Assembly: GCA_021811325.1 (NCBI GenBank)
Contig: JAJZPE010000014.1
Location: forward strand, 1 to 33,912
DNA: 33,912 nucleotides
Source: Bacillota bacterium
Lineage (GTDB): Bacteria; Bacillota; Sulfobacillia; JAJYWN01; JAJZPE01
Reading direction: 5' to 3'
A program made the translations under genes and the position numbers. Shown here piece by piece: positions 26,459-33,912 of this stretch (the stretch's first letter is position 1; every line of letters begins with the position of its first letter). The notes under the pieces are model-generated. The model was not told the DNA's origin, did no database searches, and saw nothing but the letters and a program-made list of their open reading frames with translations.

Positions 26459-27480
26459 GCCGGCACCCCCTTCTTGAAGCCGGCCACCGCGGGCGCGGCG
26501 GGGTGTTGCAGCCAGCAGGCCACGCGGTGCTCCCCGTTGCCGTTGACCGGGACGAATGGCGCTTCCTTCTCCCGGCAGACCTTCATGGCGTGGTCGCAGC
26601 GCGGGTGGAAGCGGCAACCGGCCGGGGGCTTCAGCAGGTCCGGCGGTTGCCCGTAGATGGGCACCAGCCGGCGCTTCTCGGCCGCGTCGAGGCGCGGCAC
26701 CGACTTCAGCAGGCCCCAGGTGTACGGGTGTTGCGGAATCTGGTAAATCTCCTTGACCGGACCGTACTCGACGATCTTCCCGGCGTACATGACGATGACC
26801 CGGGTCGCCAGGCCGGCCACCACGCCCAGGTTGTGGGTGATGAGGATGATCGACATCCCGGTGGCCTTCTTGATCTCCTTGAGGAGTTCGATGATCTGGG
26901 CCTGGATGGTGACGTCGAGGGAGGTGGTGGGCTCGTCGGCGATGACCAGCCTAGGGTGGCACGAAAGGGCCATGGCCATCATCACCCGTTGCCGCATGCC
27001 CCCTGAGAGCTGGTGCGGGTACTGGGCGAGGCGCTTGTCCGGGCTCGGGATCTTGACCATCTCCAGGGTCTCGATGGCTCGCGCCCTGGCCTTGTCCTTC
27101 TCGACCTTCTGGTGCTGACGGATGGCTTCCGCCAGCTGGGTCCCGATGGTCAGGACGGGGTTCAGCGAGGTCATCGGGTCCTGGAAGACCATGCTAATAT
27201 CGTTGCCCCGGACGTGCCGCATCTCGCGCTCCTTGAGCCTGAGGAGGTCGCGGCCGCCGAGTTCGACCGAGCCGGCGAGGACCTTGCCCGGCTCTGGGAT
27301 GAGCCGGAGCAGGGACATCGCCGTGACGCTCTTGCCGCAGCCGGACTCGCCGACGATGGCCACGGCCTCGCCAACGGCCACTTCGAAGCTGACCCCGTCG
27401 ACCGCCCTGACCTCACCGGCGTAGGTGAAGAACGAGGTCTTCAGGTCGCGGACTCTGAGCAGGTTCTCCAAGGCCATCAC
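26455..27480 (-). CDS. oppD: Oligopeptide/dipeptide ABC transporter ATP-binding protein
   Basis: [42 protein letters not shown] overlap with oppF. Confidence 0.94.
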
Positions 27481-27483
27481 CGC

Positions 27484-28434
27484 CTAGCGCCGCAGGCGCG
27501 GGTCGAGAGCGTCCCGCAGCCCGTCGCCGAGGAAGTTGAAGGCCAGCATGGTCAGGCTGATGGCGGCCGCCGGGAAGAACGTCTGCCACGGGTACGAGCG
27601 AAGCCCGCCGACGCCCTCCGAGGCCAGCACGCCCCAGGAGGCCATGGGAGCGGCCACGCCGAGGCCGATGAAGGACAGCCAGGCCTCGGTGAAGATGGCC
27701 TGGGGGATGGACAGGGTCAGGGTGACGATGATCGGTCCCATCGTGTTCGGGATAAGGTGCCTGAGGAGCAGGCGCCGCTGATCGGCCCCGACCATCCGGG
27801 CCGCCAGGACGAACTCCTGCTCCTTGAGGGCCAGCACCTGGCCGCGGACGATGCGGGCCATCCCCAGCCAGTAAACCAGCCCCAGGGCGACGTAGATGTT
27901 GAGCAACCCCGAGCCCATGACCACCATCAGGAGGATGACCACGAGCTGGAGCGGGATGCCGTAGATGATGTCGACGATGCGCATCATGACGTTGTCGGTG
28001 CGCCCGCCGACGAGCCCGGAGATGCCTCCGTAGAGGGCTCCGACGGCCAGGTTGATGACACTGGCGACGATCCCGATGGACAGCGAGATGCGGGCCCCAT
28101 AAAAAATCCGGGTCAGCTCATCGCGGCCGAGGTGGTCGGTCCCGAACCAGTGGGCCAGGCTGGGCGCCTTGTTGGCGTCCTGGAGCACCTGACCGAAATA
28201 GGTGTAGCCGGTCAGCATCGGGCCGAAGATGGCCAGGGCGATAAAGAAGATGATGACGTACAGGCCGCACATGGCCAGAAAGTTCTTTTTCAGCCGGCGC
28301 CAGGCGTCTTGCCAGTAGGTCGTCGGCGGCCGGACGATCAGGTTCTGCTCTTCGGGGATGGGTCCGACGTGCTCGAAGGCGTTGTCCGGGAGGGACCCGA
28401 AGACCCCCGGGTTCACACCGTTGACTATGCTCAT
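27484..28434 (-). CDS. oppC: Oligopeptide/dipeptide ABC transporter permease
   Basis: HWFGTDHLGRDELTRIFYGARISLSIG, EQEFVLAARMVGADQRRLLLRHLIPNTMGPIIV. Confidence 0.94.
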   Translation of the reverse strand: MSIVNGVNPGVFGSLPDNAFEHVGPIPEEQNLIVRPPTTYWQDAWRRLKKNFLAMCGLYVIIFFIALAIFGPMLTGYTYFGQVLQDANKAPSLAHWFGTDHLGRDELTRIFYGARISLSIGIVASVINLAVGALYGGISGLVGGRTDNVMMRIVDIIYGIPLQLVVILLMVVMGSGLLNIYVALGLVYWLGMARIVRGQVLALKEQEFVLAARMVGADQRRLLLRHLIPNTMGPIIVTLTLSIPQAIFTEAWLSFIGLGVAAPMASWGVLASEGVGGLRSYPWQTFFPAAAISLTMLAFNFLGDGLRDALDPRLRR

Positions 28435-28438
28435 GGGC

Positions 28439-29368
28439 TCACTCCTTCCGCCCGGTGAGTTGGATCCTCGGATCGAGGAAGCCGTAGATGATGTCGACGA
28501 TGAGGTTCATGATCAGGAGGAAGGCCCCATAGAAGACGGTCAGCCCGAGGATGGTCGTGTAGTCGCGGTTGTTGACGCTCCAGACGAACTGCCGGCCGAG
28601 GCCGGGGATGGCGAAGATCTGCTCGATGACGAAGGTCCCGGTAAGGATGGCGGCGATCAGCGGCCCCAGGTAGGTGACGATGGGCATGATCGCGTTCTTG
28701 ACCGCGTGCCGCCAAGTCACCGCCAGCTCGGAGAGGCCCTTGGCCCGGGCCGTCTTGATGTAGTCCTGGCTGATGACGTCGAGCATCGACGAGCGCATCA
28801 GCCGGGAGAAGGTCGCCAGGGGTAGGAGGGCCAGGGCGACGGCGGGCATGATGACCTGCTTCCAGTCACCCCACATGGCCGCCGGCAGCCAGTGCAGCTT
28901 CAGGGCGAAGACGTACATGAGCACCGGGGCGATGATGAAGCTCGGCACCGACACCCCGACGATGGCCACCAGCATCGTCGTGTTGTCCTGCCACTTGTTC
29001 TGGCGCAGGGCCGAGATAATCCCGGCCGGGATGCCGACGGCCATGGACAGGATGATGGCGATGATGCCCAGCTCGGCGGAGACCGGGAAGCCGCGTCGGA
29101 TGAAATCGTTGACCGTCTGGCCCGGGAACTTGAAGGACGGGCCCAGGTCGAACCGGGCGACGCCGCCGAGGTAATCAAGGTACTGCTTCCAGAGCGGGTC
29201 GTTGAGATGGTACTTCGCGTCGAGGTTTCTCATGATGGCCTCGGGCACGTTGCGTTCCCGGGTGAACGGTCCCCCCGGGATGGCGTGCATGAGGACGAAG
29301 GTGACCGTGGTGAGGATCCATAGAGCGACGAAGGCGGCGAACACTCGCTGCAGGATGTAACGGGCCAA
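28439..29368 (-). CDS. oppB: Oligopeptide/dipeptide ABC transporter permease
   Basis: ILQRVFAAFVALWILTTVTFVLMHAIPGGPF, YIKTARAKGLSELAVTWRHAVKNAIMPIVTYLG; TTG start with GGGAGGG RBS (track ORF to 29413). Confidence 0.93.
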   Translation of the reverse strand: MARYILQRVFAAFVALWILTTVTFVLMHAIPGGPFTRERNVPEAIMRNLDAKYHLNDPLWKQYLDYLGGVARFDLGPSFKFPGQTVNDFIRRGFPVSAELGIIAIILSMAVGIPAGIISALRQNKWQDNTTMLVAIVGVSVPSFIIAPVLMYVFALKLHWLPAAMWGDWKQVIMPAVALALLPLATFSRLMRSSMLDVISQDYIKTARAKGLSELAVTWRHAVKNAIMPIVTYLGPLIAAILTGTFVIEQIFAIPGLGRQFVWSVNNRDYTTILGLTVFYGAFLLIMNLIVDIIYGFLDPRIQLTGRKE

Positions 29369-29452
29369 GAGCTTCCCTCCCCCACCTGCATCAAGGGAGG
29401 CGGGCAGGCTCATGGCGAGCCCGCGCCGCCTCCCCGACGCGATGTCCTGGTT

Positions 29453-31114
29453 CTAGTGCTTCGCGATCCAGGCCTGCTTGAAGTCCACGCCACCGATGGT
29501 GTTGATGGCGAGACCCTTGACGTAGGGCTTGATCAGCCAGTTGTTGGTGTAGTAGTAGATGGGGGCGATGACCATGTCGTTCATGAGGATCTTCTCGGCC
29601 TCATGCATGGCCGGGACGCGAACCTTCGGGTCGCCGGACGACTTGGCCTTCTGGATCAGCTCGTCGTACTTCGGGTTGGAGTAGGCGGGGTCGTTGTTGC
29701 CGCCGTTGGTGACGAACATATCGAGGAAGGTCATCGGGTCGACGTAGTCACCGATCCAGCCGGCGCGGGCAACCTGGAAGTTGTGGGTGTTACGGCTCGG
29801 GAGGTAGACCTTCCACTCCTCCACGTGGAGCTTGACCTTCTCCTTGGGGATGCCGAGGTTCTTGGACCACATCTCCTGGATGGCCTCGGCGATGGTCTTA
29901 TGGCTGGCGCTGGTGTTATAGAGGATCTCGAAGCTCGGGAACTTCTTCATGTCCTTGTAGCCGGCGTCGGCCAGGAGCTTCTTGGCCGCGTCGAGGTCTT
30001 CCTTGAAGAAGTCACCGCCGGCCTTGCGGAAGTCGCCCTTCGGGTCGACGTCCGGGATACCGGGGGGGACGAACGCGTAGGCGGGCACCTGACCAGCCTT
30101 CGTGATCTGCTGGGTGATGAGCTTGCGGTCGATGGCCATGGCGAAGGCCGTGCGGACCCGCGGGTCATCGAAGGGCTTCTTGGTGACGTTGAACGAGTAG
30201 TAGTACGTCCCAAGGTAGGGCAACGTGGTCAGCTTGCCCTCTTTCTTCAACCGGTCGATCTCCTGCACGGGCACGTTGTTGTTGAGGTCGGTCTGCCCGC
30301 TCTCCCACATGGTCAGGGAGGTGTTCTGGTCGTCGATCAGGTTGAAGATGATCTTCTTGAGGACGACGTTCTTGGCGTCCCAGTAGTTCTTGCTCTTCTC
30401 CATCTCGATAGCCTGGTTGTTGACCCATTTCGTCATCTTGAAGGGGCCGTTGGTGACAAACTGCTCAGGCTTGGTGGCCCACTTGTCGCCGAACTTCTCA
30501 ACTTCCGCCCGGTGGACCGGGTAGAGGGTCGGGAACGAGGTCAGGCCGAGGAAGTACGGGGTCGGGGCTTCGAGGGTGACCTCGAGGGTGTAGTCATCCT
30601 TGGCCTTGACGCCGAGGGCGTCGGACAACTGCTTGATCTTCGCTTCGTCCTTTGGGTCGGTCTCGTTCAGGGCCTGGCCACCCTTGATGTAGTACAGTTG
30701 ATACGAATAAGGCGACGCCGTCCGCGGATCGAGGGCCCTCTTCCAGGACCACTCGAAGTCCTTCGCGGTGACCGGGTCGCCATTGCTCCACTTGGAGTTC
30801 TTGCGGAGAGTGAACGTGTACTTCAGGCCGTCAGACGAGATGTCCCACTTCTCGGCCACGCCGGCGTACGGCTGGTTGTTGGCGTCCATCCTGGTCAGGC
30901 CCTCATACATCTGAGAGGCCACGTTGAACTCGGCCACGCCCTGCTGGAGGTGCGGGTCGAGGGTCTCCGGCTCGGCCACGCCGAGATCGTACCGGAGGGT
31001 CTGGTCGCCGGCCAGATCGCCCGTCACCTGGGCCGGCTTCTTGGCGCAGCCGGCCAGTCCGAGCGATAGGGCCACGGTTAACATCAACGCGACAGCGATA
31101 AGTCTTTTAAACAA
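29453..31114 (-). CDS. oppA: Peptide ABC transporter substrate-binding lipoprotein (SBP family 5)
   Basis: Signal peptide and lipobox LAGC; LGVAEPETLDPHLQQG, WSNGDPVTAKDFEWSWKRALDP. TTG start at 31114 after AGGAGGT (track ORF to 31171). Confidence 0.92.
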   Translation of the reverse strand: MFKRLIAVALMLTVALSLGLAGCAKKPAQVTGDLAGDQTLRYDLGVAEPETLDPHLQQGVAEFNVASQMYEGLTRMDANNQPYAGVAEKWDISSDGLKYTFTLRKNSKWSNGDPVTAKDFEWSWKRALDPRTASPYSYQLYYIKGGQALNETDPKDEAKIKQLSDALGVKAKDDYTLEVTLEAPTPYFLGLTSFPTLYPVHRAEVEKFGDKWATKPEQFVTNGPFKMTKWVNNQAIEMEKSKNYWDAKNVVLKKIIFNLIDDQNTSLTMWESGQTDLNNNVPVQEIDRLKKEGKLTTLPYLGTYYYSFNVTKKPFDDPRVRTAFAMAIDRKLITQQITKAGQVPAYAFVPPGIPDVDPKGDFRKAGGDFFKEDLDAAKKLLADAGYKDMKKFPSFEILYNTSASHKTIAEAIQEMWSKNLGIPKEKVKLHVEEWKVYLPSRNTHNFQVARAGWIGDYVDPMTFLDMFVTNGGNNDPAYSNPKYDELIQKAKSSGDPKVRVPAMHEAEKILMNDMVIAPIYYYTNNWLIKPYVKGLAINTIGGVDFKQAWIAKH

Positions 31115-31182
31115 TGATTCCTTCGACCTCCTTCGGAAGACTTCTCCGAACGGAAGCCGTCGGTCTTGCACTTTTGGTGTAG

Positions 31183-31284
31183 CCTGGGAACCCAGGATTG
31201 CCTCTCGGGCTTGGATTGTTTTCTGACTATCCTATCAATGCTAAGCCTCCCGGCACTTCCGTCCCAGATAAAACGTCACTGGGA
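31183..31284 (-). promoter_or_regulatory. Potentially structured leader of opp operon (31183-31196 and 31262-31284 inverted repeats)
   Basis: CCTGGG-AA-CCCAGG and TCCCAG-N11-CTGGGA share complementary cores. Confidence 0.35.
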
Positions 31285-31341
31285 GCCCGGAAAAAGGAAC
31301 GGCAGAAACCGCATCAGCCCCCTGTCTCACCCCCCACACAA

Positions 31342-31358
31342 CCTTTGCCGGGCAAAGG
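31342..31358. promoter_or_regulatory. 17-bp palindrome, candidate operator
   Basis: CCTTTGCC-G-GGCAAAGG, perfect 8-bp arms, upstream of opp operon. Confidence 0.4.
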
Positions 31359-31457
31359 CCGCAAGCCACCGTTTAAGGCATTGGTCTTGGCACAAGAGAA
31401 GTAATTCGCTCCCAAACCGCGAAATCCTGCGTCTTTTCCAATCCCTTGGAATAGCCC

Positions 31458-31482
31458 GAAAACGCCCCGTTAACTGGGGCGT
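31458..31482 (-). terminator. Rho-independent terminator after two-component system
   Basis: Minus strand ACGCCCC-agttaac-GGGGCGTTTTC. Confidence 0.8.
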
Positions 31483-31546
31483 CTTCGCCATTAATGGGAC
31501 CTGTTCGCTGCCCTGTCAAAAAGAAGGCAGCCATTGGGAATTCAGT

Positions 31547-33127
31547 TCAAGCGCCGTCCCGGCCGGGTTCCGGCGGCTCAATCCGCCGGGGGCCGACCGG
31601 GCTGGCCGGGAGAGTGAACCAGAAGCTGGCCCCCCCACCCGCGGCGTTCCCGGCGCCGACCTCCCCGCCGTGGGCCTCGATGAAGCCCTTGACGATGGCC
31701 AGGCCGAGCCCGGTCCCGCCCTGCGTCCGGGCCCGGGCCTTGTCGGCCCGGTAGAAGCGATCGAACAGGTGCGGCAGGTCTTCGGGAGCGATCCCGGGGC
31801 CGGTGTCGGTCACCCTGACGGCGGCCGCCTCGGCCCCCGGGCCGGCCGGCGCTGGTCCCGGGCCGTCCGGGGGCGCCCCGGCGCCTTTCGGGGCCGGCCT
31901 CCGGGTCACGCTGATGGTCACCCGCCCACCCTCCCCGGCCTGGCGGAGGGCGTTCGTCAACAGGTTGAGCAGGACCTGCTTGATCCGATCGGGGTCGGCC
32001 TCGATGGGCGGCACGTCCGGCGCTGTCTCGACCCGGAGGTCGAGCCCAAGCCGCTCGGCCTCGGGTCCGACCACGCCGACCACCGCCCTGACGATGGCCG
32101 CCAGGTCCAGCTTCGCCCGCCTCAGGGTGAGTTGGCCGGCCTCGGCCAGGCTCAGTTCCTGCAAGTCGTTGACCAGGCGGGTCATCCGCAGGACCTCGTC
32201 CTGCAGCGATAGGAGGGCCTCCGGTCGCAGGGCGGCCGCGTCCTCCTGGGCCGCCTCGAGCTGCCCCCGGAGGATGGCCAGAGGCGTCCTGAGCTCGTGG
32301 GCGATGTCCCCGACCATGTTTCGTCGCTGCTGCTCGTTGCGCTGCAGGCTGCCGGCGAGGGTGTTGAAGGCCCGGGCCAGGTCGCCGAGCTCGTCCCCGC
32401 GGTCCTCGGGGACCCGGTGGGCCAGGTCGCCCTGGGCCAGGCGGTGCGCCCCGGCGGCCAGGGCGTCCAGCGGGCGGGTGACCCGGCGGGCCACCCACAG
32501 GGCGACCAGCCCGGCGACGATGGCCGAGAGCCCCCCGCCCAGGACCGACACGACGATGGCCGAGTGGGAGAAGCCAGCGTCGAGGGCGGTCAGGCCGGCT
32601 TCGGGTCCCAGTATGATGGTTCCCACCCGGCTGCCGTTGACCACGATGGGCAGGCCGGCGGCCAGCTGGTCGGGCTTCAGGATGGTCCCCGGCGCCCGGC
32701 CGCCCTTGCCCGCCGCGGGCAGGCTGGCAACCACGCGGCCGGCCTGGTCGGCCAAGACCATGGTCTCGCCGGCCAGGGGACCACCACTCGGGGGGGCGCC
32801 GCTCAGGGGGCCGCCGGGCCAGCCCCGGCCGCGCCCGTAACCCATCGGGCCCTGGCCGAACCCCCAGCCGGGCACGGACATCATCGTCTGGACGCCGTCC
32901 CAACTATCGTGGGCGGCGTAGTAGCCGGCCAGGGTGGCCTGGAATTGGGCCAGCCGCGCGGTCCTCTGCCCGGCCACGTACCCGGCGAACAGCCTCTGCG
33001 TGGCCAGGCTGGAGACGAGCCCGACGAGGGTGGCGCTGACCACGACCACCCCGATGAACGACAGGGTCAGCCGGCGGGCGAGGGTCAGGCGACGGGTCGG
33101 GCGGGAAAGGCCGGTCCGGCTGGTCAT
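31547..33127 (-). CDS. Sensor histidine kinase (HAMP-HisKA-HATPase)
   Basis: [20 protein letters not shown]-box, [10 protein letters not shown]-box, [39 protein letters not shown]; two TM segments flanking a sensor region. Confidence 0.95.
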   Translation of the reverse strand: MTSRTGLSRPTRRLTLARRLTLSFIGVVVVSATLVGLVSSLATQRLFAGYVAGQRTARLAQFQATLAGYYAAHDSWDGVQTMMSVPGWGFGQGPMGYGRGRGWPGGPLSGAPPSGGPLAGETMVLADQAGRVVASLPAAGKGGRAPGTILKPDQLAAGLPIVVNGSRVGTIILGPEAGLTALDAGFSHSAIVVSVLGGGLSAIVAGLVALWVARRVTRPLDALAAGAHRLAQGDLAHRVPEDRGDELGDLARAFNTLAGSLQRNEQQRRNMVGDIAHELRTPLAILRGQLEAAQEDAAALRPEALLSLQDEVLRMTRLVNDLQELSLAEAGQLTLRRAKLDLAAIVRAVVGVVGPEAERLGLDLRVETAPDVPPIEADPDRIKQVLLNLLTNALRQAGEGGRVTISVTRRPAPKGAGAPPDGPGPAPAGPGAEAAAVRVTDTGPGIAPEDLPHLFDRFYRADKARARTQGGTGLGLAIVKGFIEAHGGEVGAGNAAGGGASFWFTLPASPVGPRRIEPPEPGRDGA

Positions 33128-33864
33128 CGCGGCTCACCCCCGCCCGTCTGGGCCGCCTGGCGGCCCAGCGCCCCTTCGATGAACTTGTAACCGACCCCGA
33201 AGACGGTGATGATGTGGCGCGGTTCGGCCGGGTCGGGCTCGATTTTCCTACGGATGTTGCGAACGTGGGTGTCGACCGACCGCTCGTAGCCTTCGTAAGC
33301 GTAGCCGAAAGCCGCCTCCAGCACTTGCAGGCGCGAGAAGACCTTCCCGGGATGGCGGGCCAGGGCCCCGAGAATGGCGAACTCGGTCGGGGTCAGCTCG
33401 ACCGGACGCCCGTCCACGGCTACGCTGTGGGCGTCGAAGTCGATGGCCACCGGACCCCGCTCGAGGCGGTCGGCCGCCGGCCCCACGCCGCCGCCGCCCG
33501 AGCGCCGCAGGACGGCCCTTATCCTGGCCGTCAGCTCGCGCAGGCTGAAAGGCTTGGTGACATAATCATCCGCCCCGAGCTCCAACCCGACCACCCGGTC
33601 GACCTCGCCGGCCCGGGCGGTGATGACGATGATCGGCACCGCCGACCCCGGCCGCAGCCGCTTGATGACCTCGGTCCCCGACAGCCGCGGCAGCATCAGG
33701 TCGAGCAGGACCAGGTCCGGGGCCTGCTCGCGGGCCAGGCGCAGACCGGTCTCGCCGTCCGCGGCGCTGAGGATGGTGAAGCCCTCGCGCCCGAGGAACT
33801 CGCCCACGGCTTCGCGCAGTTTGGTCTCGTCCTCAACGATGAGAATCCTCGGCCCGGCGGCCAT
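33124..33864 (-). CDS. OmpR-family response regulator
   Basis: [35 protein letters not shown], winged helix [36 protein letters not shown] overlap with kinase. Confidence 0.96.
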   Translation of the reverse strand: MAAGPRILIVEDETKLREAVGEFLGREGFTILSAADGETGLRLAREQAPDLVLLDLMLPRLSGTEVIKRLRPGSAVPIIVITARAGEVDRVVGLELGADDYVTKPFSLRELTARIRAVLRRSGGGGVGPAADRLERGPVAIDFDAHSVAVDGRPVELTPTEFAILGALARHPGKVFSRLQVLEAAFGYAYEGYERSVDTHVRNIRRKIEPDPAEPRHIITVFGVGYKFIEGALGRQAAQTGGGEPR

Positions 33865-33912
33865 GGCCCTCCCTCCCGCACTGGGGGGCGCGCCCGGCGC
33901 GCCCCCGTCCTC

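Noticed and set aside
26503-31069. Long antisense ORFs over the opp operon (27013-28458 +, 29456-31069 +, 25454-26656 +)
   Set aside because: Antisense to clearly assigned ABC genes; composition typical of high-GC spurious ORFs.

Overview
High-GC (roughly two-thirds G+C by eye) bacterial chromosomal window. Promoter, RBS and gene styles suggest Firmicutes/Bacillota-like ancestry (inference). About 27 credible protein-coding genes, in order: an NYN (PIN-like) domain fused to an AddB/Cas4-type PD-(D/E)XK nuclease with a complete 4-Cys Fe-S signature; a truncated GNAT remnant; a small orphan ORF; a nitrate/sulfonate/taurine-type ABC importer preceded by strong nested inverted repeats; a membrane pyrophosphatase (hppA); an MFS exporter; an operon of two RCK/TrkA-N proteins, a membrane-anchored universal stress protein, a small TM protein and an APC permease with a His-rich N-terminus; a truncated HAD fragment; a patatin; DUF1634 + TauE/SafE; a two-gene envelope module (LCP-like? 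TM protein + alpha/beta-hydrolase-like/PKD protein); MATE; rhomboid-TPR; murB; a YkgJ-like Cys-rich protein; DUF2225; a complete oppABCDF-like operon; and an OmpR-type two-component system. No rRNA, tRNA, CRISPR array or intact transposon was seen. Best candidates for something undescribed: (1) the NYN-PD-(D/E)XK Fe-S fusion nuclease; (2) the APC permease/Usp/dual-RCK operon as a possible gated transporter; (3) the ABC-importer leader with mutually exclusive stems; (4) the envelope hydrolase-like/PKD module with apparently degenerate catalytic motifs and an in-frame tandem repeat of its stop codon. Start codons were often moved from the ORF-track start to a better RBS; all are predictions.
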